A DNA stretch of 64,000 nucleotides from Streptomyces sp. PH10-H1 (GCF_030063355.1 NZ_JASISZ010000003.1:183223-247222); one strand, 5' to 3'; counted from the first letter of the stretch, positions 47,792 through 64,000 are shown. The notes: generated by a model not told the origin, from the letters alone. Numbers and translations: made by a program.

Positions 47792-47832
47792 CCGCAAGGC
47801 GGCCACCCCGGTGAGGGGCGGCCGCCTTGCGG
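47792..47832 (-). terminator. Terminator after rpoC
   Basis: CCGCAAGGCGGCC (47792-47804) and its complement (47820-47832), with an inner CCCC/GGGG stem, lie 22 bases after the rpoC stop. It is a strong high-GC terminator without a T-run. Confidence 0.85.
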
Positions 47833-47854
47833 ATCAGACTCTGTGGGACACGAC

Positions 47855-51754
<3,900 letters not shown>

Positions 51755-51840
51755 TTGTCGTCAATCCCGCCTTCGGGTTTTACCCGACTAAGAACGCTGC
51801 CGGGGTCGAGTGTCAAACATGGTCTGAACGGTCCGGGGAT

Positions 51841-51872
51841 GACCGGGGAGCTACTCGCGCAGCTCCCCGGTC
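51841..51872 (-). other. Hairpin between rpoB and rpoC
   Basis: GACCGGGGAGCT (51841-51852) pairs perfectly with AGCTCCCCGGTC (51861-51872) around an 8-base loop, 6 bases after the rpoB stop. Since rpoB and rpoC must be made in equal amounts it is more likely a processing or stability element than a terminator. Confidence 0.5.
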
Positions 51873-51878
51873 GGCCCG

Positions 51879-55364
<3,486 letters not shown>

Positions 55365-55702
55365 GAGGGGGTCCTTCCGAGGGCTCGGACTCACTACGCG
55401 CATACCGGTGTCCGCCCCCGAGCACACAGGGATGTCCTCAGACGGGACATCTCTTCATTCAGTGCTCAGGCTTGGGGCTGTCCCTGGTGACGGGCCAGGC
55501 TACAGCTAACAGGCAGCGCAAAGGGTCAGTGTAGCCACTCGGCACACTGATGTCCAGGCAGAGATTCGGAGTACCGAATCATTGCCCCCTCGCCACTGTT
55601 GTCGACCCGGTCTCGGCACCGGATCTGTGCTTGACGCTAGGCATTCCCGCATCGCCATCGATCCATGCATCGGACCCCGGACCGAACTAACGACGCGTCC
55701 TG

Positions 55703-55731
55703 AGAATTGCGCGCCGCGTGCGGTTCGTCAA
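55703..55731 (-). promoter_or_regulatory. Weak rpoB promoter candidate
   Basis: On the minus strand TTGACG (55731-55726), a 17-base spacer and AATTCT (55708-55703). The -35 is good but the -10 lacks the leading T. The predicted leader is about 330 bases. Confidence 0.3.
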
Positions 55732-55832
55732 GGCCTCAGCCCCCCGGAGATCCGCACGGCCCCCCTGGCCCAGCGGGGATGATCACCTTACCCCCGGGCG
55801 GCTACAGGTCCCCTGGAGGACCCCGGGAACGA

Positions 55833-55870
55833 CCGCAGGGCGGCCACCCTTTCGGGTGGCCGCCCTGCGG
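55833..55870 (-). terminator. Terminator/attenuator after rplL
   Basis: A perfect 17-bp stem, CCGCAGGGCGGCCACCC (55833-55849) with its complement (55854-55870) and a TTTC loop, 30 bases after rplL. It probably sets the ratio of L7/L12 to RNA polymerase transcripts. Confidence 0.85.
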
Positions 55871-55900
55871 CTGTTCAGCCCCCTGGAGAGGGGCTGGGAC

Positions 55901-56278
55901 TTACTTGACCTCGACGCCCGCGCCAGCGGCCTTGAGGGACTCGGCAGCCTTCTCGGCGGCCTCCTTGGTGACCTTCTCGAGGACCGGCTTCGGAGCGCCG
56001 TCGACGAGGTCCTTGGCCTCCTTCAGACCCAGCGAGGTGAGCTCACGCACAACCTTGATGACCTGGATCTTCTTCTCGCCGGCACCGGTGAGGATGACGT
56101 CGAACTCGTCCTGCTCCTCCGGGGCCTCGGCGGCGGCGGCGGCGGGGCCGGCGACGGCGACGGGGGCGGCAGCCTTGACGTCGAACTTCTCTTCGAAGGC
56201 CTTGACGAACTCGGAGAGCTCGATGAGGGTCAGGGTCTCGAACTGCGCGAGCAGCTCGTCCTGGGACAGCTTCGCCAT
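55901..56278 (-). CDS. rplL: 50S ribosomal protein L7/L12
   Basis: Forms the flexible stalk that recruits translation factors. The 125-aa protein has the N-terminal dimerisation part [20 protein letters not shown], an Ala/Pro hinge ([20 protein letters not shown]) and the C-terminal factor-binding domain with [20 protein letters not shown]. It lies 84 bases downstream of rplJ. Confidence 0.99.
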   Translation of the reverse strand: MAKLSQDELLAQFETLTLIELSEFVKAFEEKFDVKAAAPVAVAGPAAAAAEAPEEQDEFDVILTGAGEKKIQVIKVVRELTSLGLKEAKDLVDGAPKPVLEKVTKEAAEKAAESLKAAGAGVEVK

Positions 56279-56362
56279 GATTGGCGTCCTTCCACTATTC
56301 GGCAGGTGCCGGGTGTACATGAAGGCGGGCGTGTGGCGCCCGCTGCGACCAGGGGCGGAGAG

Positions 56363-56923
56363 TTACTCCGCCACCTCGGCCTCGGCGGGAGCCGGCGTAC
56401 CGGCACCGCCCTGCTCGACCTTGGCGCGAAGCGCGTCCGCAGTGCGGGCGAACTCCGTCAGCGGGGCCTGGAAAGTCGCCGCGGCCTTGGCCATCGACGC
56501 CTTGATCCCACCGGCCACCTTGGCGAGCAGAACCTCGCGGGACTCGAGGTCCGCAAGCTTCTTGATCTCATCGGCGGTCAGCGCCTTACCGTCAAGGACA
56601 CCGCCCTTGATGATGAGGTTGGGGTTCTCCTTGGCGAAGTCACGCAGACTCTTCGCCGACTCCACCGGGTCACCGGTGACGAAGGCAACAGCCGTCGGAC
56701 CTGCGAACAGGTCGTCCAGCGTGCTGATCCCGGCCTCGTTGGCCGCGATCTTGGTCAGCGTGTTCTTCACCACGGCGTACTGAGCGTTCTCACCGAGCGA
56801 ACGGCGCAGCGTCTTGAGCTGCGCCACGGTGAGACCGCGGTACTCGGTCAGCATTGCGGCGTTGGAGCTGCGGAACTTGTCCGTCAGCTCGGCAACCGCA
56901 GCAGCCTTATCGGGCCTCGCCAT
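56363..56923 (-). CDS. rplJ: 50S ribosomal protein L10
   Basis: L10 is the stalk base that carries L7/L12 dimers. The 186-aa protein begins [20 protein letters not shown], with [20 protein letters not shown], and has an acidic alanine-rich C-terminus. The ATG at 56923 follows a leader of about 210 bases, where L10 or the L10-L12 complex is expected to bind and repress. Confidence 0.99.
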   Translation of the reverse strand: MARPDKAAAVAELTDKFRSSNAAMLTEYRGLTVAQLKTLRRSLGENAQYAVVKNTLTKIAANEAGISTLDDLFAGPTAVAFVTGDPVESAKSLRDFAKENPNLIIKGGVLDGKALTADEIKKLADLESREVLLAKVAGGIKASMAKAAATFQAPLTEFARTADALRAKVEQGGAGTPAPAEAEVAE

Positions 56924-57132
56924 GAGTCTCGGCCTCCTTCCGGGTGATTCGGACCGCACGGAAGGGGCTGGGCAACACGAACGCCCCGGCGCAGGCGCAC
57001 GGGGCGTTACTCGACCAGAACGAATCCAGGAGTTCTTCCACAGCAACCTGAGCGGGTCGTCCGCAGCTAGCGGATCCTTCGGCCGCCGCACCTCTTACGA
57101 GGGCACAGCAGCAACCAGCGGTCTTTGGCTTC
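56924..57132 (-). ncRNA. Probable L10 leader (autoregulatory mRNA leader)
   Basis: A transcribed leader from about 57132 to the rplJ start. It contains a hairpin with arms AACGCCCCG (56980-56988) and CGGGGCGTT (57000-57008) close to the gene, and further short stems. L10 leaders bound by L10(L12)4 are known in most bacteria, and the position, length and promoter fit. I did not verify the conserved kink-turn, so this rests mainly on context. Confidence 0.5.
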
Positions 57133-57138
57133 CTGCGA

Positions 57139-57168
57139 AGAGTACGTGAACGGGTCGCCAACAGGCAA
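57139..57168 (-). promoter_or_regulatory. Promoter of rplJ-rplL
   Basis: On the minus strand TTGCCT (57168-57163), an 18-base spacer and TACTCT (57144-57139), downstream of the rplA terminator. The start near 57132 would give the leader described above. The 57133-57341 part of the 418-base rplA-rplJ gap holds only this promoter and the terminator. Confidence 0.55.
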
Positions 57169-57270
57169 ATCGCCTCAACGGGGCTGCTCACGGGCCCCGT
57201 ACGAGCCTCGGAAGAGGCCGCCTGCGGACCGGCGTGGAAGCGGGCCGTAAAGGCCGCGTACGGGCCGGAT

Positions 57271-57323
57271 ACGCGACGGGCCGGGCCCCGCTCCCAGAAG
57301 GAGCGGGGCCCGGCCCGTCGCGT
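57271..57323 (-). terminator. Very long perfect terminator after rplA
   Basis: A 24-bp perfect inverted repeat (57271-57294 and 57300-57323) with a 5-base loop; the central part is CGGGCCGGGCCCCGCTCC. It starts 18 bases after the rplA stop and separates rplK-rplA from rplJ-rplL. Confidence 0.9.
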
Positions 57324-57341
57324 TGCGCGGCCGTGTCCGGA

Positions 57342-58064
57342 TCAGACGCCGGCGGCGTCCTCCTCGACGAGGAGGTTGCGGGTGCGGTTCTGGTCCACCA
57401 GGATGCCCGGGCCCATCGTGGTGCTGATGGCGGCCTTCCTGATGTAGCGGCCCTTGGCGGCCGACGGCTTCAGACGAAGGATCTCGTCCAGGGCCGCGCC
57501 GTAGTTCTCGACCAGCTGCGCGTCATCGAACGACACCTTGCCGATGATGAAGTGCAGGTTCGAGTGCTTGTCGACGCGGAACTCGATCTTGCCGCCCTTG
57601 ATCTCGGTCACGGCCTTGGCCACGTCCGGGGTCACGGTGCCGGTCTTCGGGTTCGGCATCAGGCCACGGGGACCGAGCACGCGGCCCAGCCGGCCGACCT
57701 TGCCCATGAGGTCCGGGGTGGCGACGACGGCGTCGAAGTCCAGACGGCCCTTGGCCACCTCTTCGATGAGTTCGTCGGAGCCGACGATGTCGGCGCCCGC
57801 GGCTTCCGCGGCCGCTGCACGGTCACCGGTCGCGAAGACCAGGACCCGGGCGGTCTTGCCGGTGCCGTGCGGAAGGTTCACGGTGCCGCGGACCATCTGG
57901 TCGGCCTTGCGCGGGTCAACGCCCAGACGCATGGCGACCTCGACGGTCGAGTCGAACTTCGTCGCTGCGGTGTCCTTGGCGATACGGACGGCCTCGAGCG
58001 GGGCGTACAGCTTGTCCCGGTCGATCTTCGCGTCCGCAGCGCGGAGAGTCTTGCTGCGCTTCAC
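57342..58064 (-). CDS. rplA: 50S ribosomal protein L1
   Basis: L1 forms the stalk at the E site that moves deacylated tRNA. The 240-aa protein starts [20 protein letters not shown], has [20 protein letters not shown] and the L1 signature [20 protein letters not shown]. In E. coli it represses its own operon. It lies 77 bases downstream of rplK. Confidence 0.99.
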   Translation of the reverse strand: MKRSKTLRAADAKIDRDKLYAPLEAVRIAKDTAATKFDSTVEVAMRLGVDPRKADQMVRGTVNLPHGTGKTARVLVFATGDRAAAAEAAGADIVGSDELIEEVAKGRLDFDAVVATPDLMGKVGRLGRVLGPRGLMPNPKTGTVTPDVAKAVTEIKGGKIEFRVDKHSNLHFIIGKVSFDDAQLVENYGAALDEILRLKPSAAKGRYIRKAAISTTMGPGILVDQNRTRNLLVEEDAAGV

Positions 58065-58141
58065 TGCTGCTCCTCAATGGTGAGTGGAGTCGTGGTACGG
58101 ACCGCGCGCGGTCCTCCCACAGACGTGCTTCGGGGTGGCTG

Positions 58142-58576
58142 TCAGCCCTCGACCGTGATGCCCATGGAACGGGCGGTGCCGGCGATGATCTTCGACGCGG
58201 CGTCCAGGTCGTTGGCGTTCAGGTCCGGCATCTTGACCGTGGCGATGTCACGCACCTGAGCGGCGGTGAGCTTCGCGACCTTCTTGACGTGCGGCTCGCC
58301 GGAGCCCTTCTCCACGCCTGCGGCCTTGAGGATCAGCTTCGCGGCCGGCGGAGTCTTCGTGATGAAGGTGAAGGAGCGGTCGTCGTAGACCGTGATCTCC
58401 ACCGGCACGACCATGCCACGCTGCGACTCGGTCGCGGCGTTGTAGGCCTTGCAGAACTCCATGATGTTGACGCCGTGCTGGCCCAGTGCGGGGCCGACCG
58501 GCGGCGCGGGGTTTGCGGCGCCCGCGTTGATCTGGAGCTTGATAAGCCCCGTGATCTTCTTCTTCTTGGGAGGCAT
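58142..58576 (-). CDS. rplK: 50S ribosomal protein L11
   Basis: L11 binds the GTPase-associated centre, the thiostrepton target region. The 144-aa protein reads [20 protein letters not shown], with [20 protein letters not shown] (the proline-rich loop involved in thiostrepton and RelA response) and [14 protein letters not shown] at the end. It follows nusG after 145 bases. Confidence 0.99.
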
Positions 58577-58668
58577 TGCTCTCTCCGGGTCCTAGTGAGA
58601 GTTGTTTCGCCTGCTAGCAGGCATACCGCACCACGATAACGGGTATCGGGGCGAGGCCTGAAACCGAG

Positions 58669-58703
58669 CAGGTCAGACCAGCTGCGAGAGCCGGTCTGAC
58701 CTG
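58669..58703 (-). terminator. Hairpin between nusG and rplK
   Basis: CAGGTCAGACC (58669-58679) pairs with GGTCTGACCTG (58693-58703), an 11-bp perfect stem with a 13-base loop, 18 bases after the nusG stop. It is a probable terminator or attenuator between secE-nusG and rplK-rplA. Confidence 0.65.
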
Positions 58704-58721
58704 GTCGGACGCTTCAAAAAT

Positions 58722-59639
58722 TCAGTTCTTCTGGATCTGGTCGAAGCTGAGCTCGACCGGAGTCTCGCGACCGAAGATCTCCACGAGACCCTTGATCTTC
58801 TTCGAGTCCGGGTTGATCTCGTTGATCGTCGCCTGCAGCGTCGCGAACGGGCCGTCGGTGACGGTGACAGAGTCGCCGACCTCGAAGTCCAGCACCTGGA
58901 CCTCGATCTTGCGGGCCGGTCCGGTGCCGTCCGCGGCGGCGGCGGCCTCGGCGGCCGCCTCGACCTCGGGAGCCAGCATCTTCAGGATCTCGTCCAGCGT
59001 CAGCGGGTACGGGTCGTACGCGTTGCCCACGAAGCCGGTGACGCCCGGCGTGTTGCGGACGACGCCCCACGACTCGTTCGTCAGGTCCATGCGCACCAGC
59101 ACATAGCCCGGAAGCTTGTTCTGCTTGACGGTCTTGCGCTCGCCGTTCTTGATCTGGGCTACTTCTTCCTGGGGCACTTCTGCCTGGTAGATGTAGTCCT
59201 CGACGTTCAGCGAGACGGCGCGCTGCTCCAGGTTGGACTTCACGCGGTTCTCGTAGCCGGCGTACGTGTGGATGACGTACCACTCGCCCGGCAGGGTGCG
59301 GAGCTCCTCGCGGAAGGCGGCGACCGGGTCGACCGGCTCCGGCTCTTCCACGGGCTCGGCGTCGCCCTCGGCGAGCTCGGCGTCGGCCTCGACGAGTACG
59401 GCCTCGGCCTCTTCGTCGGCGGCGTCCCCGGTCTCGTCCTGGGAGTCCTGAGCGTCCTCGGCGACGGCGTCGTCGGTCTCATCGATGACGTGGACGGCGG
59501 CCTTCTCGGCGGCTTCGCCCGCGGCTTCGTCGGCAGCCTCGGCCTGGTCGATGTCGCCGTCGGCTGCCTCGACGATGTCGAGCGCAGTGTCGTCGCCCTC
59601 GACGGACTCGTCGGCGTCGTACACGTTCGGGTCAGACAC
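58722..59639 (-). CDS. nusG: Transcription termination/antitermination protein NusG
   Basis: NusG links RNA polymerase to Rho or to the leading ribosome. The 305-aa protein has an N-terminal acidic, Ala/Asp/Glu-rich extension of about 115 residues, then the NGN domain ([40 protein letters not shown]) and the C-terminal KOW domain ([20 protein letters not shown]). Typical NusG is about 180 aa; the extension is a Streptomyces trait and contains no cysteine. It lies 71 bases after secE. Confidence 0.98.
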   Translation of the reverse strand: MSDPNVYDADESVEGDDTALDIVEAADGDIDQAEAADEAAGEAAEKAAVHVIDETDDAVAEDAQDSQDETGDAADEEAEAVLVEADAELAEGDAEPVEEPEPVDPVAAFREELRTLPGEWYVIHTYAGYENRVKSNLEQRAVSLNVEDYIYQAEVPQEEVAQIKNGERKTVKQNKLPGYVLVRMDLTNESWGVVRNTPGVTGFVGNAYDPYPLTLDEILKMLAPEVEAAAEAAAAADGTGPARKIEVQVLDFEVGDSVTVTDGPFATLQATINEINPDSKKIKGLVEIFGRETPVELSFDQIQKN

Positions 59640-59710
59640 GGTGACTGCTTCTTCCTGACTTCAAGGGGTGGAACATGCGGACGGGCGCCGCAGGGGCATC
59701 CTCCGCAGGA

Positions 59711-59989
59711 TCATCCGAAGACGTACGAGACGAGCTTCGCGAATCCAAAGTCAATCACGGACACAAGCCCGATGATGACGACAACGAAGACAATTACGAC
59801 GCTCGTGTACGTCATGAGGTCTTGACGCGAAGGCCAGACGACCTTGCGGAGCTCGGCGACGATCTGCCGGTAGAAGAGGCCAAGACGGGCCAGTGGGCCC
59901 TTCTTTCCGCGCTTACCTCCGCGGCGGGCCTTCTTGTCCTGGGATGCGTCAGGCTCAGGGACCTCGATGGAGTCCGTGATTTCAGTCAC
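59711..59989 (-). CDS. secE: Preprotein translocase subunit SecE
   Basis: The small clamp subunit of the SecYEG channel. The 92-aa protein has a polar, lysine-rich N-terminal part, the amphipathic LARLGLFYRQIVAELRKVVW and one transmembrane helix (TYTSVVIVFVVVIIGLVSVI). It partners SecY encoded at 24217-25530. It lies between tRNA-Trp and nusG, the standard actinobacterial order. Confidence 0.98.
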   Translation of the reverse strand: MTEITDSIEVPEPDASQDKKARRGGKRGKKGPLARLGLFYRQIVAELRKVVWPSRQDLMTYTSVVIVFVVVIIGLVSVIDFGFAKLVSYVFG

Positions 59990-60086
59990 TCGTCTTCACC
60001 TGACTCCGGGTCGTGGCCGTACCGCGCCCGTCGCGCGGTACGGCGAGTGCAATTACCTGCCCGCATCCTGGCGAGGACGCGTGTAG

Positions 60087-60159
60087 CAGGGCCGGAGGGA
60101 CTTGAACCCCCAACCGCTGGTTTTGGAGACCAGTGCTCTACCAATTGAGCTACGACCCT
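60087..60159 (-). tRNA. trpT: tRNA-Trp (anticodon CCA)
   Basis: A 73-base cloverleaf on the minus strand. The acceptor stem AGGGTCG (from 60159) pairs with CGGCCCT, with one T-G pair and discriminator G73 at 60087. The D arm is GCTCAATTGGTAGAGC, the anticodon stem-loop CTGGTCTCCAAAACCAG with CCA read opposite 60124-60126, and the T arm contains GGTTCAAGTCC. The 3' CCA is not encoded. It lies 97 bases upstream of secE and may share its transcript. Confidence 0.97.
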
Positions 60160-60317
60160 TTGAGACTCCCCTCAACGTACCGCAGTTCGCGAGAGGGCCA
60201 TCGACGGATGAGTGTACGTGTTCATGGGCCGGTCGTCGAACGGCTCCGCCGCCGGCCGCGCTGTCCACTCTGCAAACACCGGTGCCGGGGCGGTACGCCG
60301 TCTGGGACGATGCAGTC

Positions 60318-61556
60318 ATGACCGCTGCCACTCCTCCCGCACAGTCCCCCGCCGACCGACGGGTGTCGGCCCGCATCGGATCGATCTCCGAGTCCGCGAC
60401 CCTCGCCGTGGACGCCAAGGCGAAGGCCCTCAAGGCCGCCGGGCGTCCGGTCATCGGCTTCGGCGCCGGCGAGCCCGACTTCCCGACCCCCGGCTACATC
60501 GTCGAGGCCGCGGTGGAGGCGTGCCGGAACCCGAAGTACCACCGCTACACCCCGGCCGGCGGGCTGCCGGAGCTCAAGGCCGCCATCGCCGCCAAGACGC
60601 TGCGCGACTCGGGCTACGAGATCGACGCCTCCCAGGTGCTGGTCACCAACGGCGGCAAGCAGGCGATCTACGAGGCCTTCGCCGCGATCCTCGACCCGGG
60701 CGACGAAGTCATCGTCCCGGCGCCGTACTGGACCACCTACCCGGAGTCGATCCGGCTCGCGGGCGGCGTGCCCGTCGACGTCGTCGCCGACGAGACGACC
60801 GGCTACCGCGTGTCGGTCGAGCAGCTGGAGGCGGCGCGCACCCCGCGTACGAAGGTCGTCCTCTTCGTCTCCCCGTCGAACCCGACCGGCGCCGTCTACA
60901 GCGAGGCCGACGCCGAGGCCATCGGCCGCTGGGCCGTCGAGCACGGCCTGTGGGTGCTCACCGACGAGATCTACGAACACCTCGTCTACGGCGACGCGAC
61001 GTTCACCTCGCTCCCGGCGATCCTTCCCGAGCTGCGCGACAAGTGCATCGTGGTGAACGGTGTCGCCAAGACGTACGCCATGACCGGCTGGCGCGTCGGG
61101 TGGATGATCGCCCCCAAGGACGTGATCAAGGCCGCGACGAACCTGCAGTCGCACGCCACCTCCAACGTCAGCAACGTCGCCCAGGCGGCGGCACTGGCGG
61201 CGGTCTCCGGGAACCTGGACGCGGTCGCCGAGATGCGCACCGCCTTCGACCGCCGGCGCCAGACCATCGTGCGGCTGCTGAACGACATCGACGGTGTGCT
61301 CTGCCCGACCCCCGAAGGCGCGTTCTACGCGTACCCGTCCGTGAAGGACCTGCTCGGCAAGGAGATCCGCGGCAAGCGCCCGCAGACGTCCGTCGAGCTG
61401 GCCGCCCTCATCCTGGACGAGGCCGAGGTCGCCGTCGTCCCCGGTGAGGCCTTCGGCACCCCCGGCTACCTGCGCCTTTCCTACGCACTGGGCGACGAGG
61501 ACCTGATCGAGGGCGTCTCGCGGATCCAGAAGCTGCTCGGCGAGGCCCGCGCCTGA
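60318..61556 (+). CDS. aspC: Aspartate aminotransferase (class I PLP, type Ib)
   Basis: Transfers the amino group between aspartate and 2-oxoglutarate (or related keto acids). The 412-aa protein has [78 protein letters not shown] and the PLP lysine in [20 protein letters not shown]. The set with GFGAGEPDF and [10 protein letters not shown] is typical of subgroup Ib enzymes, which in some bacteria also make prephenate a substrate. The ATG at 60318 has no clear ribosome-binding site. It is followed by a strong terminator. Confidence 0.93.
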   Translation: MTAATPPAQSPADRRVSARIGSISESATLAVDAKAKALKAAGRPVIGFGAGEPDFPTPGYIVEAAVEACRNPKYHRYTPAGGLPELKAAIAAKTLRDSGYEIDASQVLVTNGGKQAIYEAFAAILDPGDEVIVPAPYWTTYPESIRLAGGVPVDVVADETTGYRVSVEQLEAARTPRTKVVLFVSPSNPTGAVYSEADAEAIGRWAVEHGLWVLTDEIYEHLVYGDATFTSLPAILPELRDKCIVVNGVAKTYAMTGWRVGWMIAPKDVIKAATNLQSHATSNVSNVAQAAALAAVSGNLDAVAEMRTAFDRRRQTIVRLLNDIDGVLCPTPEGAFYAYPSVKDLLGKEIRGKRPQTSVELAALILDEAEVAVVPGEAFGTPGYLRLSYALGDEDLIEGVSRIQKLLGEARA

Positions 61557-61579
61557 TCCCGCCTGAATTGCTCCCTTCG

Positions 61580-61618
61580 ACGGGCCCCCGGCTGCCACCG
61601 GGGGCCCGTTTTTGTTTT
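61580..61618 (+). terminator. Intrinsic terminator after aspC
   Basis: ACGGGCCCCCGG (61580-61591) pairs with CCGGGGGCCCGT (61598-61609) around CTGCCA, followed on the plus strand by TTTTTGTTTT. It is the only hairpin I found here with a classical T-run. Confidence 0.92.
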
Positions 61619-61682
61619 CGGGCAAGCCCCCGTTCGGCGAAATCGGTACCGGACGGCCTCACCCGTACGGCAGGATCCTCGG

Positions 61683-62702
61683 ATGGCACGTGATGTCCGT
61701 CTGCTCCCCAAGGCCCATCTCCATCTGCACTTCACCGGCTCCATGCGGCCCGAGACCCTGCTGGAGCTCGCGGACCTGCACGGGGTGCACCTCCCCGAAG
61801 CGCTCACCTCCGGCCACCCGCCGAAACTGCGGGCCACCGACGAGCGGGGCTGGTTCCGCTTCCAGCGGCTCTACGACAGCGCGCGATGCTGTCTGCGCAC
61901 CGCCGAGGACATCCAGCGGCTGGTCCGCGAGGCCGCCGAGGAGGACGCCAGGGACGGCTCCGGGTGGCTGGAGATCCAGGTCGACCCGACCTCGTACGCC
62001 CCCCGGCTCGGCGGTCTCATCCCGACCATGGAGATCATCCTGGACGCGGTGGAGAGCGCCTCCCGGGAGACCGGCGTCGGGATGGCCGTCATCGTCGCCG
62101 CCAACCGGATGAAGCACCCGCTCGACGCGCGCACCCTCGCCCGGCTCGCGGTGCGGTACGCCGACCGGGGCGTCGTCGGCTTCGGACTCTCCAACGACGA
62201 GCGGCGCGGGCTCGCCCGCGACTTCGACCGCGCCTTCGCGATCGCCCGTGAGGGCGGGCTGCTCGCCGCGCCGCACGGCGGTGAGCTCGCCGGGCCCAGC
62301 AGCGTCCGCGACTGCCTCGACGACCTCCACGCGGGGCGCGTCGGGCACGGGGTGCGGGCGGCCGAGGACCCCCGGCTGCTCAGGAAGCTCGCCGAGCGGC
62401 AGATCACCTGCGAGGTCTGCCCGGCGTCCAATGTCGCGCTCGGCGTCTACGAGAAGCCGGAGGACGTGCCGCTGCGCACCCTCTTCGACGCGGGCGTACC
62501 GATGGCGCTGGGCGCCGACGACCCGCTGCTCTTCGGGTCGCGGCTCGCCGCGCAGTACGAGATCGCGCGGGACTTCCACGCCTTCACCGACGAGGAGCTG
62601 GCGGAGCTGGCCCGGCAGTCGGTCCGGGGGTCGGCCGCGCCGCAGGACGTACGGGACCGGCTGCTCTCCGGAATCGACGACTGGCTCGCCCTGCCGGCCT
62701 GA
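61683..62702 (+). CDS. add: Adenosine deaminase family protein
   Basis: A zinc-dependent (metallo-hydrolase TIM barrel) deaminase of 339 aa. Metal ligands and catalytic residues are visible: the HLHLH pair (residues 12-16) at the start, AAPHGGELAG (His and the catalytic Glu), VGHGVRAAEDPRLLRKLAE (catalytic His), CEVCPASNVALGVY, and ALGADDPLLFGSRL (Asp pair). The second motif SNVALGV replaces the usual SN-x4-G form in a conservative way. Adenosine to inosine is the likely reaction, but in Streptomyces related proteins include the 6-amino-6-deoxyfutalosine deaminase of menaquinone synthesis, and sequence alone does not settle it. Confidence 0.88.
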   Translation: MARDVRLLPKAHLHLHFTGSMRPETLLELADLHGVHLPEALTSGHPPKLRATDERGWFRFQRLYDSARCCLRTAEDIQRLVREAAEEDARDGSGWLEIQVDPTSYAPRLGGLIPTMEIILDAVESASRETGVGMAVIVAANRMKHPLDARTLARLAVRYADRGVVGFGLSNDERRGLARDFDRAFAIAREGGLLAAPHGGELAGPSSVRDCLDDLHAGRVGHGVRAAEDPRLLRKLAERQITCEVCPASNVALGVYEKPEDVPLRTLFDAGVPMALGADDPLLFGSRLAAQYEIARDFHAFTDEELAELARQSVRGSAAPQDVRDRLLSGIDDWLALPA

Positions 62703-62756
62703 CCGTCCCGGTCCTGACCGTCCCAGTAGAGTCGTGCGCCGCAGGGGGCGGCGGGC

Positions 62757-63872
62757 ATGACGGGGGCGGGGATGGCTGAGGCCGAAAAGCGGGTCACCTG
62801 GGCGGAGTTGTTCTTCGACCTGGTGTTCGTGTTCGCGATCACGCAGGTGAGCACGCTGCTGCACCAGGACCACTCCTGGGCGGGCGTGGGACGGGCGCTC
62901 ATCGCGTTCGTGCCGCCCTACTGGGCCTGGGTGGGGATGTCGCTGCACGCCAACCGGCAGGATGTCGACAATCCGGTGGACCGGATCGGGATCTTCGCCG
63001 TCGGGCTGAGCGCGCTGTTCATGGGGCTGGCGCTGCCGCTGGCCTACGACGGGCGCGGAGTGCTCTACGGGGCCTCCTACTGGGCCGCGCGGCTGGTGCT
63101 GCAGGCACTGGTTCTCCGCTGGCAGGACGTACGGCTCAGCGCCTTCGCCGTCGGAGCCTGCGTCACCGGGCCGATGCTGATGGCCGGCGGTTTCCTCGAC
63201 GGCCCGGCGCGTACCGCGCTCTGGGCGTCCGCCGCACTGATCGACCTGTCCATGCCGTTGCTGCTGCGGCGCAGACTGTCCCGGGTTCGGTTCCATGCCG
63301 GGCATCTGCCGGAACGCTTCGGACTGTTCCTGATCATCGCGCTCGGCGAGTCGATCGTGGCGATCGGCGCCCCGGCGACGGCGGCCGCGCACCTGGACAC
63401 ACGGGAGCTCACCGCCGTCGCGGCGGCCTTCACCCTCGCGGCCGGTCTGTGGTGGGTGTACTTCGCGTTCGCGGCGAGCGCGATCCAGCACGCGCTGGCC
63501 ACCTCCGACCGGCAGATCGACACCATCCGCGAGGTCCTTTCCTACGCCCACCTCGGCTTCATCGGCGGGGTGATCGCGGTGGCGGTCGGCATGCACGACG
63601 CGGTGGCGCACCCGTCGGACCGGCTCGGGACGGGGGTGGCCGGGCTGCTCTACGGGGGCTGCGCGCTCTTCCTGGCCGTCTTCGGCTACACGCGGTGGCG
63701 GATGTTCGGCCTGTGGTCGACGACCCGGCTGACGGCCGCCGTCGTCGTACTCATCGCCCTCCCGCTCGCGGCGAGGCTGCCCGCGGTGGGCGCGCTGGGC
63801 CTGCTCGCGGTGATCGTCGCCGCCCTGAACGTCCTCGAATGGGTACGGGTGCGGCGGGCCGGAGCCCTGTAG
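62757..63872 (+). CDS. LtrA family (low temperature requirement) membrane protein
   Basis: A 371-aa polytopic membrane protein. The family signature is at the N-terminus: RVTWAELFFDLVFVFAITQV, with a further conserved LFLIIALGESIVAIGAPATA near residue 195 and a C-terminal run of helices. About 9-10 membrane segments are expected. LtrA was named from a Listeria mutant that fails to grow in the cold; the biochemical role is unknown. The ATG at 62757 or 62772 could be the start. It follows the deaminase gene by 54 bases. Confidence 0.88.
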   Translation: MTGAGMAEAEKRVTWAELFFDLVFVFAITQVSTLLHQDHSWAGVGRALIAFVPPYWAWVGMSLHANRQDVDNPVDRIGIFAVGLSALFMGLALPLAYDGRGVLYGASYWAARLVLQALVLRWQDVRLSAFAVGACVTGPMLMAGGFLDGPARTALWASAALIDLSMPLLLRRRLSRVRFHAGHLPERFGLFLIIALGESIVAIGAPATAAAHLDTRELTAVAAAFTLAAGLWWVYFAFAASAIQHALATSDRQIDTIREVLSYAHLGFIGGVIAVAVGMHDAVAHPSDRLGTGVAGLLYGGCALFLAVFGYTRWRMFGLWSTTRLTAAVVVLIALPLAARLPAVGALGLLAVIVAALNVLEWVRVRRAGAL

Positions 63873-63888
63873 CCCCAATACCAGTGAC

Positions 63889-64000
63889 TTAAGGTATCGG
63901 ATCCCAGCTTCGTGGGACCTTGGTCGGTGGGTTGATTGAGGCGGTGCGCCAGTGCGGGGCGATGGCCACGGCCTCGGCGGAGCTCCGGTCGGGCTGGGGA
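63889..64000 (-). CDS. Possible partial gene at the right edge
   Basis: An open frame on the minus strand ends with a TAA at 63889-63891 and runs off the window, giving about 36 residues with SSAEAVAIAPHWRTASINPP near the end. No family is recognised. It could be the C-terminus of an unrelated gene or chance. The base composition here is less GC-rich than upstream. Confidence 0.2.
   Translation of the reverse strand, partial: PQPDRSSAEAVAIAPHWRTASINPPTKVPRSWDPIP

Larger units (their letters stand above)
55365..55900 (-). other. Long leader between rplL and rpoB
   Basis: These 536 bases hold the rplL hairpin (55833-55870), a weak promoter candidate (55703-55731) and a small inverted repeat GATTCGG/CCGAATC at 55563-55580. 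I see no gene on either strand. In E. coli this gap holds an attenuator and an RNase III site; a similar mix of read-through and re-initiation is likely here. Confidence 0.6.

Overview
The window is about 64 kb of very GC-rich DNA from an actinomycete, almost certainly Streptomyces or a close relative. Four things point there: RpoB with a TTG start and 1161 residues, ribosomal proteins with actinobacterial extensions (S9, L17, S3, NusG), frequent GTG starts, and palindromic intergenic repeats of a type I associate with Streptomyces genomes. It is the main ribosomal protein and RNA polymerase region of the chromosome, mostly read on the minus strand, so transcription runs from high to low coordinates.

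In order of transcription: tRNA-Trp, secE, nusG, rplK, rplA (60.2-57.3 kb); rplJ, rplL (56.9-55.9 kb), with their own promoter and long leader; rpoB, rpoC (55.4-47.9 kb); a small DUF1707-type membrane protein; the str operon rpsL, rpsG, fusA, tuf (46.9-42.5 kb). Next comes a four-gene non-ribosomal insert (36.0-42.3 kb). The S10 operon (rpsJ to rpsQ), spc operon (rplN to rplO), secY-adk-map and the alpha operon (infA, rpmJ, rpsM, rpsK, rpsD, rpoA, rplQ), followed by truA, run from 35.6 to 17.6 kb. An rplM-rpsI operon lies at 14.3-13.3 kb. Strong hairpins sit at nearly every operon boundary, and plausible SigA-type promoters can be read before rplM, infA, secY, rpsL and rplJ.

The left end (0-13.2 kb) holds cell wall and tRNA modification genes. 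These are glmM, coaA (plus strand), glmS-acpS-nnr-alr, an alpha/beta hydrolase, tsaE and tsaB-rimI-tsaD. They make the amino sugar and D-alanine precursors of peptidoglycan, the ACP-activating enzyme, and the t6A37 tRNA modification. Small secreted or unknown proteins lie among them. The right end (60.3-63.9 kb, plus strand) holds an aspartate aminotransferase, an adenosine deaminase-family enzyme and an LtrA-family membrane protein.

The main unexplained items are as follows. (1) A 26-bp element with a hairpin core, 25 of 26 bases identical, lies in the leaders of both rpsJ and rpsL. (2) The insert between tuf and rpsJ encodes a DMFase-beta-like lipoprotein, a TolB-like membrane protein, an MFS transporter and a Tat-exported PIG-L deacetylase fused to a propeller; it looks like an uncharacterised envelope module. 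(3) TsaD has a histidine-rich C-terminal tail. (4) A secreted L,D-transpeptidase-like protein lacks the catalytic motif. (5) Palindromic repeats occur inside the ribosomal gene region.
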